64,000 nt of DNA from Nitrospinota bacterium (GTDB lineage Bacteria > JADFOP01). The notes under the pieces were generated by a model. That model was not told the origin of the DNA. It ran no database searches and saw only the letters and a program-made list of their open reading frames with translations. This document shows, in pieces, positions 52,062 through 61,199 of the stretch. The position numbers and the translations under genes are program-made. Numbering within the stretch: position 1 is the first letter of the stretch; each line of letters begins with the position of its first letter. Where the stretch lies: assembly GCA_022562795.1 (NCBI GenBank), contig JADFOP010000007.1, forward strand, positions 1-64,000. The letters are read 5' to 3'.

Positions 52062-52970
52062 ATGCCTACATACCGCGTTCTCCAGGCCGATGTATTTACC
52101 GACCGCCCCTTCGGGGGCAACCCCGTTGCGGTGCTGCCCGACGCCGAGGGGTTGGACGAGGCGACGATGCAGGCCATCGCCCGGGAGATGAACCTCTCGG
52201 AGACGGCCTTCGTCTTTCCGCCGACTGACGCCGAGGCCGACGTACATGTCCGCTTCTTCACCCCCAATCAAGAGATCCCCTTCGCGGGACACCCTACCCT
52301 GGGCACCCACTACCTCCTCGCGCTGGAGGGCCGCTACGAGCTCGACGAGCCCGTGACCCGCATCCACCAGGAGATCGGCCTCGGAGTGCTCCCCGTGGAC
52401 CTCCACGTGGCCGAAGGAAGGGTGACCCACGTGGTCATGACCCAGGGGCTTCCGGTCTTCGGCCCAGAAGTAAGTGACCGCCGCCTGGTCGCCAGAGCCG
52501 TCGGCATGCCGCCGGAGGCCCTCGCCCCGGGGCTTCCCGTCCAGGTCGTCTCGACGGGGCTGCCCCATCTCATCATCCCCGTAGCCAGCCTCAAGGACGT
52601 GGAGGCCGCCTGCGTGGAGCGGGCCGCGATGGACGAGCTTGCAGAAGCCGTGGGGGTGGACTGCTTCATGCCCTTCAGCCTGGAGACGGCGGACCCGGAC
52701 AAGACCGTCCACGTCCGGATGTTCGCCCCGCGCATGGGAGTTTTAGAAGACCCGGCCACGGGAAGCGGCTCGGGGGCCCTTGGGGCCTACCTCGTCCGCT
52801 ACCGTCTGGTGGAGGTGAGCCTGCCCACAACGGTCATCGTCTCGGAGCAGGGGCTCGAGGCGGGCCGTCCCTCCACGCTCCTAATTGAGGTTGACGGGTC
52901 AGACGAGATTTTAGGCGTCAGGGTGGGCGGACAGGTGGTCAAGGTGATGGAAGGGACTCTTACATTTTGA
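52062..52970 (+). CDS. PhzF family isomerase/epimerase-like protein
   Basis: Two-domain fold of diaminopimelate-epimerase type. N terminus VLQADVFTDRPFGGNPVAVLPDAEGLD; catalytic Glu in REMNLSETAFVFPP; FFTPNQEIPFAGHPTLGTHYLL; second-domain EDPATGSGSGALGAYLV. About 302 residues. Relatives isomerise phenazine precursors or have unknown substrates; no phenazine genes are here. The alkyltransferase gene follows 10 bp later, so they are likely cotranscribed. Confidence 0.88.
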   Translation: MPTYRVLQADVFTDRPFGGNPVAVLPDAEGLDEATMQAIAREMNLSETAFVFPPTDAEADVHVRFFTPNQEIPFAGHPTLGTHYLLALEGRYELDEPVTRIHQEIGLGVLPVDLHVAEGRVTHVVMTQGLPVFGPEVSDRRLVARAVGMPPEALAPGLPVQVVSTGLPHLIIPVASLKDVEAACVERAAMDELAEAVGVDCFMPFSLETADPDKTVHVRMFAPRMGVLEDPATGSGSGALGAYLVRYRLVEVSLPTTVIVSEQGLEAGRPSTLLIEVDGSDEILGVRVGGQVVKVMEGTLTF

Positions 52971-52980
52971 GGAGAAGACC

Positions 52981-53526
52981 ATGGAGCCTATTATTTACAA
53001 ATCGGAGGTTCTCTCACCCGCGGGCGCGATACGCCTGGCATGCACCGACCGGGGGGCCTGCGCGCTGGTCCTGCCCGGGGTGGTGAATCCCAAGGAGAAG
53101 GTCGCCCGGTCGTTCGCGCTTGCTAGGCCGGGCCCGGCCGACCACCCGATCCTCCGGCCACTCATCGAGGCCTGCTCGCGCTACTTCGGCGGCGAGCCGG
53201 ATGCTCTTGAGGGCCAGCCCGTGGACTTCTCTTTCGTAACGGACTTTCAAGCCCGCGTCTTAGAGGCGGCCCGGACCATCCCTCCGGGAATGGTCCGCTC
53301 CTACGGGTGGGTCGCCCGCAAGTTGGGAAACCCTAAGTCGGCCAGGGCCGTGGGCGGGGCGCTGGCGGCGAATCCGGTTCCGCTGATCGTGCCCTGCCAC
53401 CGGGTGGTCGCGGCCAACGGCTCCCTTGGAGGTTTCACGGGAGGAATTGCGTGGAAACGCAGGCTCCTGGCGATTGAAGGAGAGATTTCCGGCCATTCTC
53501 TCAAAAAATCGCAAAAAAACCCTTGA
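52981..53526 (+). CDS. methylated-DNA--protein-cysteine methyltransferase
   Basis: Removes O6-alkyl groups from guanine by suicide transfer. The acceptor Cys is in VPLIVPCHRVVAANGSLGGF and the DNA-binding helix-turn-helix in IPPGMVRSYGWVARKLGNPKSARAVGGALAANP. 181 residues, Ogt type. RBS GAGGAGAAG just before the ATG. Confidence 0.93.
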   Translation: MEPIIYKSEVLSPAGAIRLACTDRGACALVLPGVVNPKEKVARSFALARPGPADHPILRPLIEACSRYFGGEPDALEGQPVDFSFVTDFQARVLEAARTIPPGMVRSYGWVARKLGNPKSARAVGGALAANPVPLIVPCHRVVAANGSLGGFTGGIAWKRRLLAIEGEISGHSLKKSQKNP

Positions 53527-53551
53527 CATTTTCCAAACATGGTTTTATATT
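53523..53551 (+). promoter_or_regulatory. near-consensus promoter of the structured RNA
   Basis: TTGACA (53523-53528), 17-nt spacer, TATATT (53546-53551), overlapping the stop of the alkyltransferase gene. There is no protein-coding frame behind it. Confidence 0.75.
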
Positions 53552-53557
53552 GTTCTT

Positions 53558-53667
53558 GGGTCCGAAAGAGTCGAACGAACGCGCGACCTGCAAAGGGAGC
53601 GTGGCCCGGAGCAATCCGGGGCTCCTCGCAAGAGGGGTTCGGAAGGGTCTTTCGGGCCCACTACTTT
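53558..53667 (+). ncRNA. candidate structured small RNA with three GCAA tetraloops
   Basis: From the predicted start, 53557-53569 pairs with 53648-53660 as a 13-bp closing helix (one G-U). Inside it, CCCGGA-GCAA-TCCGGG (53605-53620) and CTCCTC-GCAA-GAGGGG (53622-53637) are 6-bp hairpins with GCAA tetraloops, and CCT-GCAA-AGG (53587-53596) is a third, short one. The tail is ACTACTTTT, a weak terminator. About 105 nt. It lacks the SRP, 6S and tRNA signatures I looked for. Identity unknown. Confidence 0.5.
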
Positions 53668-53744
53668 TCCCCGATTTTCCGGGATTTTCCGAATATCCTC
53701 GCCCAACACGCCTAGAGCCACCACGACCCATCTCACTTTGGCCC

Positions 53745-54743
53745 TTAGACCGCCTCCAGGCGGCGGGCTTCAACCTGCCGCTCCAGCCATCCGAGAACCT
53801 CTCGCTCCAGCCTTAGGCCCAACATAGCATTAAGCCTGGGAATACCCCCCGGCGAGACGACGTTTACCTCGATAAGCCAGGGGCCGATGACGTCGAGGCC
53901 AATGAAGGCAAGGCCCTCCGCCGCGAGCTCGCTGGCCAACGCTTCCCATCGTCCACGAGCAGAGGTGGAGAGCTCCACTGGGGCCACCTGAGCGCCCATG
54001 GCCACGTTTGCGCGAAACTCGCCCGCCGGGGGAATCCGCCGCATGGCTCCGAGCAGGCGCCCTTCAAGACAGAGAATGCGCACATCTCCCGGCATTGGCC
54101 CGTGGACCTCCTGCTGGAGGAGCACCCCCTGCCCGGATGTCAGGCTCTCGGCCAAGGCAGGCTCAGCGGCGATGAGGCTCTCCAGGCGTGAGCGCTCGTC
54201 GGCCGGCACTCTGATGATTCCCAGACCTCCCCTCCCCTCTAGCGGCTTGACGATCAACGAGCCTGGGATCGACGAGGCCGCCTTGCCAAGCCCCTTCGCC
54301 GAGCTTACTATCGCCGATGGAGGCATCAGATGACCAAACCGCTCGACCACGTTGGCCTTCGATGCCCATCGTAGCAGGGCTCTTGGACCGTTGAGGCATG
54401 GAATCGTCCCGGCCAGGCGGGCCAGTAGCTCCGCCGCACCTCGATGAACCGGAGGGTCTTTGCGCCAAATAAGGGCGTCGAGGGTCTTTATATCTAAGGG
54501 CACGGACGGACGGCTGACCACCCGAGCCTGGAGGCGGCGCCAAAAAATCCCCAGATCGTCTGTGATGGGAAAGTCGATGTCATAGGCCAGGCCGACCAGG
54601 CCTCCTGCCTCCTCGCTGATGCTCTCGGGAGGTAGACACCATAGGCGGTGGCCCCTGAGATGGGCAGCGTGGAGAAGACAAGCGCCCGTTCTTCTATCAG
54701 CGGGAAATAGGATGGGGGAGGACATAACAACTGCGAGACGCAT
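53745..54743 (-). CDS. glutathione-synthetase-like ATP-grasp ligase (paralogue 1)
   Basis: 332-residue ATP-grasp enzyme of the prokaryotic GshB type. Begins MRLAVVMSSPILFPADRRTG; LDALIWRKDPPVHRG matches the GshB IFMRKDPP segment; SLIVKPLEGRGGLGIIRV is the ATP-grasp loop; FIGLDVIGPWLIEVNVVSPGGIPRLNAM is the metal/substrate end. ATG 54743 follows GGAG; the longer frame to 55061 overlaps the plus-strand small gene and is rejected. The final SPGG replaces the SPTC of E. coli GshB, so the amino-acid substrate may differ. No gshA seen. Confidence 0.8.
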   Translation of the reverse strand: MRLAVVMSSPILFPADRRTGACLLHAAHLRGHRLWCLPPESISEEAGGLVGLAYDIDFPITDDLGIFWRRLQARVVSRPSVPLDIKTLDALIWRKDPPVHRGAAELLARLAGTIPCLNGPRALLRWASKANVVERFGHLMPPSAIVSSAKGLGKAASSIPGSLIVKPLEGRGGLGIIRVPADERSRLESLIAAEPALAESLTSGQGVLLQQEVHGPMPGDVRILCLEGRLLGAMRRIPPAGEFRANVAMGAQVAPVELSTSARGRWEALASELAAEGLAFIGLDVIGPWLIEVNVVSPGGIPRLNAMLGLRLEREVLGWLERQVEARRLEAV

Positions 54744-54917
54744 GAAAGCTCCGGCGTGATGAGCTTGAAGGCTTGGCGCAGATTGTATCAGAGGCCCCTT
54801 CTCCGCAACAAGGCGGGGATAGCCCAAGGAGGCGGGGAAATGGACACGACGGACCCCCTGCTTTATATTGGCGCTGTCGGCCCACCTCACGCATCTACGA
54901 ATAGGAGGAAACCGGGT

Positions 54918-55244
54918 ATGGCCAGACGCTCTCTCATTGCCATCATGCTCCTTGGGTTCATCGGGGCCGTTGCCGTTCCCGCAGCACAAGCCTTTGAGTG
55001 TCCCACACGCCAGAAAGAGGCCCGAAAATTTCTGTATAAAGCCCGGGCCGCATCCCGGCAAGTCACAGACCCTGCAAAGCTGGGAACGATCGAAGAGCTT
55101 CTTGAACGGGCGGAGGAAAAACTTAACCAGTCAGAGACGACCCACTACGGGGCGAAAAGCACTGCCGACCACGCAACCAGCGTTCGGCTGGCTTATGAGG
55201 CCTTAGGCGATTCTAAGGAGGCGTACTACCTGGCCACGAAGTAG
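54918..55244 (+). CDS. small secreted protein, function unknown
   Basis: 108 residues. Signal peptide RRSLIAIMLLGFIGAVAVPAAQA, cut before FECPTRQ. The mature part is helical with many charged residues and no recognised family. ATG 54918 follows AGGAGG at 54903-54908 with good spacing. Flanked by two minus-strand genes of the ATP-grasp/HEAT region, but transcribed the other way. Confidence 0.65.
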   Translation: MARRSLIAIMLLGFIGAVAVPAAQAFECPTRQKEARKFLYKARAASRQVTDPAKLGTIEELLERAEEKLNQSETTHYGAKSTADHATSVRLAYEALGDSKEAYYLATK

Positions 55245-55264
55245 GAGAAACCCCGCGGTTAGAA

Positions 55265-58200
55265 TTAAGGAGCCTGGCGTCGAGCCGTCTCGGTGACTTC
55301 AAGAGCCTCTTGAGCCCGCCTGTTGTATGGGTCGAGGGCAAGGGAGCGCTGGTAGGCTTCGCGGGCGGCTTCTGAATCCCCAAGCGCTTTGAGGACATCG
55401 CCGATGGCGGCATGGAGCTTAGCCTTTCTCCCAGGAGTCTCAGCCAATCCGAGGGCCGCCTTGTACAGGGTCAGGGCCCGCCGCCACTGCATGTGTTCGA
55501 CATATCGGTCCGCGACGGCGGCAAGCTGCGTGGGGCTCCGCCTGTTGATCTTGGCGTCCAGGGAAACTGAGACGTCATAGAGCTCTTCGGCCACGGGATC
55601 GGACGGCATCTCCAAAGCCAGGACAGCCTCCAGGGCCGGCAAAGCTAGAGGGCCGACTCTCTTCAGGCTCCGGGCCGCTTCGGCCCGGATTGACGGGTCG
55701 GCCTCCACAAGCCGCTCCAACAGAACAGAAACCGCACGCTCCTCCCCAATCAGCCCGAGCACCCTAACGATCTCCCGCCGCGCGAAGGGGTCCGGGTCGG
55801 CCGCATGTGCTATGAGCGCTGCAATCGCTTTAGACGATGGGTATCGCTCTAAGGCAGCGGCCGAGCTGTAGCGAACCCCAGGGTCGGGGTCGTCGAGCGC
55901 TCGGATGAAGAGATCTTCCTGGGCTCTATCAGGCCTGGCAGCATACGCGCCCAGGGCCGCCGCCCTCACCTCCGCCACCTCGTCGACGACAAGCCGAGCG
56001 AGGACGCCATCGGTCGCATCACCCCCAATCCTCCCAAGAGCTTCGGCTGTCACCCGTCGGACCTCAGCATCACCGTCGGTGGCACACATAGCCACAGAAT
56101 TCCTCGCCGCGTGGTCCGCCAGGTCACCGAGACCCTGGACGGCCTCGGCTCGGATGAGGTGGTCAGGGTCTGTCAGGAGACCCTTCAACGTCGGGATGGC
56201 CCGTCGGTCGCGAAGACGTCGGAGCGTGGCGGCCGCCTCGCGTCGGACTGAGACATCCATCCCCTGGAGGGCCTCCGTCAATACCTCTACTGAGCGGGGG
56301 CCGCTCATCCGGCCAAGGGCTTGAACCGCGGCGCTCTGGACCACCGGAGCCCCATTGGCCAGCAACCTCTGTAGCGTTTGTTGGGCCTCGGAGCTTCGCG
56401 CCCGCCCAAGCGCGATCGCCAAACCCCGCTGTTCCAAGACAGACGAGCCGTTGAGGGCATTCCCAATGGCCGCCACTGCGTCCTTCGTCCCTACCTCCCC
56501 CAGGGCCTCGGCCGCCGCCTGCCTAACCCGGAGGGACTCATCCCCCAATGCCTCCCGCAAGGGGGCAACCGCGCTGGAGGCCTTCATGGCCCCTAAGGCA
56601 TGAGCCGCTTCTGCCCTAACTGCCACATCTGAATCCTTAAGGAGACGGCTCAGGGCGGCCTGGGATTCGGGTCGAGCCAGCTTGCCCAGGGCGCGGGCCG
56701 CGAACCTCCGGACCAGACGATTCTCATCCGCGAGAGCCTTCTCAAGGGCGACTGTCGCTCCCCGACCGCCGACCTGCCCGAGCACGGTCACGACGCGAGT
56801 CCTTAGAGCCGGGGCCTCGCCGTCCATGAGGGCATCCAACGCGGGGACCACCCGGTCCCTTGGCGCCAGGGCCAGGGCTGCCGCCGCCCCGGCCTGGACC
56901 GAGGGGTCCTTATCTTTGAGGGCGGCCACCAATGGTCCAACCGCTTCAGCCCCGCCGCCACGTTGAAGCCCTACCACCGCCGCCCGCCGAACTCGAGCAT
57001 CGCGGTCCCGGAGTCCTTCAAGAAGGGCTGAGTGGGCTGCAGAATTACGGACGTAGCCGAGAACCTTCAAGGCACGCTCCCGGTCAGATGTGAAGGAGGC
57101 CTCCCGGGCCTGAGCGACCAGCTCCTCGGTCAGCTCATCCACGGTGGCACCATCGACCCCCATCGCGCTCGGAAGAAGTCGCGCCGACAGCCGTAGGTAG
57201 CGGCGGGAGGCCTTTGGGAACTCCTCGGACATGGCACGACGGAGACGGGCGAGAAGAAGATCGAAGATGATCGTCGCATCCTCAACCAGTCCCACTAGAA
57301 AGCTTGCGGCATACTGCATGGCAGGGTCATCCAGGAAGGGCGCCAGCTCTGCCTCAGCCTTCCCCTCTCGCTCGGCGCCGGGGAGACGGCGGGCCACAGC
57401 CGTCGCATGAAAGTATTCGCGGAAGGACGGCAAGAGAAAGCGCACCTGGTAGCCTGAACTCCACGAAGTCGCGGACGAATCCGCCACAATGAGGTCGGTC
57501 TGCAACAAGACCTCCATGGCCTTAGAAGCTTTTGATATTACCGACACTGAGGGCTCTTTGAGCCGACCCTTCAGGGTCTGGGCGAGGGCCGCCTCAGCCT
57601 CAAAGCGTGGGAGGGTCTCACGCCTCGGACCTATGGTTTCAGCCAGCTTGCCCAGTAGGTACTCCTTGGCCTGTGGGGACAGGGCCTCACCCTCCTCGTC
57701 CTCAGTACGAGAGGAACTCAATGCCTCGAGCGTGACGGCACGGTAGAACGATCCCAGACGATGCGGCACCGTCCGGTTACGCCGATATTGTTTGAGGAAC
57801 ATGGCCATGACGAGTGGGTTGCGAAGTGCCCGGGCAACCCGTGGAGTTCTTCGAAGATCGGCCACAACGGCGTCGGGGGCTTGAGGAATAGCATCCCGGA
57901 CCACACCAGCCAGCTCAGCTTCCTGAAACTTGGCGACCCAGACTTCCGTGAGCGGACTCAGGGATGGCCGGAGAGAGCGGCGAGCGAATTCGATCCGGTA
58001 GCCGACCCACCAGCGGTTATTTCTCCAGGATACATCGGATATCAGGGAGCGCACCGCCTCAGCGGTCCTAATCGGATCGCCGCTCGCTTCCAAGCGGGTC
58101 ACGACCAGCAGGAAGCCGCCTTCGGCAGCCCGCTGACGGACAACCCTCCCGGGAATCTCAACCCCATGGGATTGAGAGGATGCACGGAGGGTGGCCACTA

Positions 58201-59221
58201 TATGGTTGGCCAGATCGTCGGCATCCCCAACAAAATCGGCCAAGTCCACCACAACCGGAATTGTTCCGAAGCGGGGGTGGGGCCTCTTTCGTAGAGCCCT
58301 CCACGCCCAGACCTCAAGGATCACCGTCTGGAGGGCGCCATCCGAGCTCAAGAGGGCGAGGCCCGGCTTGTGCGCCATAAGGTCGCGGGCCGGAGTAGGC
58401 TGGTCATTCCACCTCACCTCGTCCTGGTGCTCCTCCAAGGAGAGATCGAGCAGACTGATACCGGGCAGGTCGGTGAATAAAGCAATCCGTTCACCCAGGC
58501 GGGCCAACTCTCCTTCCTCGTAAGCGCCGAAGGAGACCTGTTCTTCCATGAGCCGGCCGAAGGCAGGCCTAAGCCAGAATGCTTCCAGGGGATTAAAGGC
58601 GTGGATGCGGCTTAGGAAGGACTCCTCCAGGACGGCGGCGGCCTGCTGGGCCGCCTCAAACTGACGGGCGTCCAGGGCATTTACCACCGCGCGGTAGCGC
58701 AGAGCGTTGGTCCCCCACCCTCCTACAAAGACGGCCGCTATAAGCACAAACACGTACTTGAGTTTGATGACGGGGAAGAGGGTGCCGAGCAGGCCTCGGA
58801 CAGCGAGGGGAATGCCGCGGGGTAGCGACTCAGCCTTGAGCTCCGCAGCCCAGAGGTGGCGAAACCAATCGAGCAAGGATTTCCAGAAGCCCAAGATGTT
58901 CGAGCCGACCACAGCAAGCAAGCCCGTCGGCTGGCTCGGCTTAAAGACCTCCTCCCGAACCTCCTCCATACGTCGAGCGAAGGCCTCCTCGCCCTCCTCA
59001 TGATAGAGGGCTTTGAGCTCTTCTAAGAAGGAGCCTAGAGCGTTTCGCTGGGCGGGGTCGTCAGCCAGGTCGCCCAGCCCCGTAGCGGCAACCTCCTCGG
59101 CCAGGAACTTCTCCCAATTGGAGTGCGCCCACTCCCCTTTGAAGGCGACGACGAAGCCGTAGGCGGCCAGGCATACCGAGGGCCTGAATTGCGGGTCTAA
59201 AAATGCGAGGGCCTCATCCAC
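55265..59221 (-). CDS. degenerate NACHT-like membrane protein with HEAT and TPR repeats
   Basis: 1318-residue protein. A transmembrane helix (YVFVLIAAVFVGGWG, residues ~156-171) follows a helical N-terminal region. Residues ~280-615 look like a STAND/NACHT module: TIPVVVDLADF, NPLVMAMFLKQYRRNRTVPHRL and VRFLLPSFREYFHATAVA match the usual NPLLL and FQEYF segments. The P-loop position reads LALLSSDGALQT and the Walker B/DGLDE position GGFLLVVTRLE, so nucleotide binding is probably lost. From ~735 to 1235 are about a dozen HEAT repeats (LLEGLRDRDARVRRAAVVGL, LVAALKDKDPSVQAGAAAAL), then TPRs (AAREAYQRSLALDPYNRRAQEAL). It ends where the small plus-strand gene begins. Function unknown; a signalling or assembly scaffold is inferred. 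Confidence 0.7.
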   Translation of the reverse strand: MDEALAFLDPQFRPSVCLAAYGFVVAFKGEWAHSNWEKFLAEEVAATGLGDLADDPAQRNALGSFLEELKALYHEEGEEAFARRMEEVREEVFKPSQPTGLLAVVGSNILGFWKSLLDWFRHLWAAELKAESLPRGIPLAVRGLLGTLFPVIKLKYVFVLIAAVFVGGWGTNALRYRAVVNALDARQFEAAQQAAAVLEESFLSRIHAFNPLEAFWLRPAFGRLMEEQVSFGAYEEGELARLGERIALFTDLPGISLLDLSLEEHQDEVRWNDQPTPARDLMAHKPGLALLSSDGALQTVILEVWAWRALRKRPHPRFGTIPVVVDLADFVGDADDLANHIVATLRASSQSHGVEIPGRVVRQRAAEGGFLLVVTRLEASGDPIRTAEAVRSLISDVSWRNNRWWVGYRIEFARRSLRPSLSPLTEVWVAKFQEAELAGVVRDAIPQAPDAVVADLRRTPRVARALRNPLVMAMFLKQYRRNRTVPHRLGSFYRAVTLEALSSSRTEDEEGEALSPQAKEYLLGKLAETIGPRRETLPRFEAEAALAQTLKGRLKEPSVSVISKASKAMEVLLQTDLIVADSSATSWSSGYQVRFLLPSFREYFHATAVARRLPGAEREGKAEAELAPFLDDPAMQYAASFLVGLVEDATIIFDLLLARLRRAMSEEFPKASRRYLRLSARLLPSAMGVDGATVDELTEELVAQAREASFTSDRERALKVLGYVRNSAAHSALLEGLRDRDARVRRAAVVGLQRGGGAEAVGPLVAALKDKDPSVQAGAAAALALAPRDRVVPALDALMDGEAPALRTRVVTVLGQVGGRGATVALEKALADENRLVRRFAARALGKLARPESQAALSRLLKDSDVAVRAEAAHALGAMKASSAVAPLREALGDESLRVRQAAAEALGEVGTKDAVAAIGNALNGSSVLEQRGLAIALGRARSSEAQQTLQRLLANGAPVVQSAAVQALGRMSGPRSVEVLTEALQGMDVSVRREAAATLRRLRDRRAIPTLKGLLTDPDHLIRAEAVQGLGDLADHAARNSVAMCATDGDAEVRRVTAEALGRIGGDATDGVLARLVVDEVAEVRAAALGAYAARPDRAQEDLFIRALDDPDPGVRYSSAAALERYPSSKAIAALIAHAADPDPFARREIVRVLGLIGEERAVSVLLERLVEADPSIRAEAARSLKRVGPLALPALEAVLALEMPSDPVAEELYDVSVSLDAKINRRSPTQLAAVADRYVEHMQWRRALTLYKAALGLAETPGRKAKLHAAIGDVLKALGDSEAAREAYQRSLALDPYNRRAQEALEVTETARRQAP

Positions 59222-59328
59222 GGAGCGCTCCCTCGGCCATATTGGCAGATTGTGCCTTCAAGATGTAAAACTATACAGGAAACCCGTTAAAATCCAACGC
59301 AGTGGCTGGGTTCAGATAACAAGAGCGC

Positions 59329-60177
59329 TCAGGCCGGCCGTTCGAGGAGGTAGAATGAACGTCGTACATCATCGAGGATAGTTGTAAAGCACTCGGTCAC
59401 AGCATACCCGTCAATATTGACATACTTTTCTAGAAGTAGCCCCACCCCACGTCGCCAGTCGTTCAGAACTTCCGGGTATTCTCTGTAAGGTGGTAGATCG
59501 AGCGGTATCTCCATCATAAGCCGAGTATCAGCCTTATCCAAGAAGGTCTCGGCCAACCGGGGAAGGCTGCCTTCATCGACGACCCTAGTGACCCAGGTCC
59601 CCTCCGGCGGCTTCGGACGCTCTCCCGCGAGACGGGCCTCAACACGCTTGGAGGTGAGGTCCCAGGAGACGAGAAGCCGCTCATTGGTCAAGAGATGGTC
59701 CTCACGACCCTCTGCCGAATCGAAATAGTCGGCCTTGTAGGCCCGGCAGATAGCCCCTATGGCGGTGCAATGGAAGTGGGCCGTTCTGGCAAGGAGAGGA
59801 GCGAAGGTCCAGCCCATTCGGGTGAGACCCTGGGCGAGGACGTGGTCTTTCTGGGCCATCTTTAGCAGGCGTCCGAGGCCCAAATTGCGATGGCCGCGGC
59901 GCACCGCCAAGGCCACGCCGAAGAGGTAGGGCCCATCGCTGTCGGATGAGGAGACGGCCACGGCGAATGCGACGAGATTATCCCCTAAGAACCCACCAAG
60001 AACCAGGCCTCCGGTGCGGCTTATTTCGAGAAGCTCCTGTGGGTTGTAAGGTTTAGGGCGCCGCAGTATTTGGCGCTGGGTGGCCTCGACGGCCACCATT
60101 TCACTGTAACGAGTGAGGGTCTTGACCGAAGGGTCCAGGGTTCCCTCAAGATGGGAGACGGCCTCGACGCTCTCCAT
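59329..60177 (-). CDS. GNAT-like acetyltransferase, COG3375 type
   Basis: 282 residues resembling the predicted GNAT-superfamily group COG3375: LVLGGFLGDNLVAFAVAVSSS, LFGVALAVRRGHRNLGLGRLLKMAQKD (acetyl-CoA loop RRGHRNLGLG) and the C-terminal VNIDGYAVTECFTTI. It starts 14 bp downstream of the second ATP-grasp gene, so it is probably cotranscribed. Acceptor unknown; it may acetylate the product of that ligase (inference). Confidence 0.75.
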   Translation of the reverse strand: MESVEAVSHLEGTLDPSVKTLTRYSEMVAVEATQRQILRRPKPYNPQELLEISRTGGLVLGGFLGDNLVAFAVAVSSSDSDGPYLFGVALAVRRGHRNLGLGRLLKMAQKDHVLAQGLTRMGWTFAPLLARTAHFHCTAIGAICRAYKADYFDSAEGREDHLLTNERLLVSWDLTSKRVEARLAGERPKPPEGTWVTRVVDEGSLPRLAETFLDKADTRLMMEIPLDLPPYREYPEVLNDWRRGVGLLLEKYVNIDGYAVTECFTTILDDVRRSFYLLERPA

Positions 60178-60191
60178 GATGCTCGCCTGGC

Positions 60192-61199
60192 TCAGGGGCT
60201 CGCGGCCACTTGCTTGGCCATCAACGCCCGCGCGCGAGCTTCGACGAAGTCTATGACCGCCACTTCTAGCCGCTTGCCTGAGAGGGAATTAATCCGTGGG
60301 ATTCCACCGGGGGAGATGACGTTTATCTCGATGAGCTTATCCTCGATGACATCTATCCCGACGAAGTGGAGGCCGTCGGCCTGGAGCTTCGGCTTAAGGA
60401 TGTCGATAATATCGAGGTCCACTGCCGTCACGTCACACTGCAGGAATGCGGCCCCCACGTGGATATTGGCCCGGATCTCGCCCTTCTTGGGGATTCGCCG
60501 CATGGCCCCCAGAACCTCGCCGTCGAGCAGCAAAATCCGCTTATCGCCCTGCCTGGCAGCGCTTAGAAACTCCTGGACGATGACGCTGTTTCTCTCCCGG
60601 TAGGGACGGAGATCGTCCACATAGTAATGGAGCAGGGAGTCGAGGTTTTCCTCGTCGCGGGTGGAGACTTTGATGACGCCGTGGCCTCCGTGGCCGGCGT
60701 AAGGCTTCATAACCATATCCCCCCCGAACTCCTCTATGACCCGCCTGAGCCGTTTCGGGTCTCGGGAGACGTGGGTTTCGGGGATGACGTCGGGGAAGTT
60801 GAGGTTGTAGAGCTTATTCGAGGCTTTCACAACCCCCATAGGGTCGTTAATGAGGAATACCCGGTCCCGGAGGATCTGGAGGTGACCCGCCATCTCGAGG
60901 TTGAGCGGCGGATCTTTCCGCATGAAGATGACATCGAGGTCCTCAAGGGGTAGGGAGTCAGGGGCCTGAGAGAGCCATGCCTGCTCGACCGCTTCCCAAT
61001 AAGCCTGCACCCCGAAGGCTCGGGGAACGGTTACCCGCCACATCCGGGCCATGACCCGGTTCGCCCGAACGTAGAGGTCGTGGGGCTCCAGAAAGAAAAC
61101 ACCATGGCCCCGTTCGTTGCACTCGGCCATGAGGGCCACGGTGGTCTCGAAACGGGGGTCGATCGATTCCAGGGGGTCCATGATGAAGGCAATTTCCAC
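60192..61199 (-). CDS. glutathione synthetase (GshB-like)
   Basis: 335 residues. The N-terminal EIAFIMDPLESIDPRFETTVALM and VIFMRKDPPLNLEMA are classic GshB segments; the ATP-grasp loop is DMVMKPYAGHGGHGVIKV, and the end reads HFVGIDVIEDKLIEINVISPGG. It likely ligates glycine to gamma-glutamylcysteine or a relative. Starts at GTG 61199 behind GAGAGGTAA. No gshA in the window, and a paralogue lies 6 kb away. Confidence 0.85.
   Translation of the reverse strand: MEIAFIMDPLESIDPRFETTVALMAECNERGHGVFFLEPHDLYVRANRVMARMWRVTVPRAFGVQAYWEAVEQAWLSQAPDSLPLEDLDVIFMRKDPPLNLEMAGHLQILRDRVFLINDPMGVVKASNKLYNLNFPDVIPETHVSRDPKRLRRVIEEFGGDMVMKPYAGHGGHGVIKVSTRDEENLDSLLHYYVDDLRPYRERNSVIVQEFLSAARQGDKRILLLDGEVLGAMRRIPKKGEIRANIHVGAAFLQCDVTAVDLDIIDILKPKLQADGLHFVGIDVIEDKLIEINVISPGGIPRINSLSGKRLEVAVIDFVEARARALMAKQVAASP

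Noticed and set aside
53558-53667. SRP RNA, 6S RNA or tRNA-Sec
   Set aside because: The hairpin loops and length do not match: there is no AGCAGCC/GGAA symmetric-loop region of SRP RNA, it is too short for 6S RNA, and there is no T-arm GGTTCGA sequence for a tRNA.
54744-55061. Upstream extension of the first ATP-grasp gene
   Set aside because: The longer frame overlaps the small secreted-protein gene on the other strand; a better start with GGAG is at 54743.
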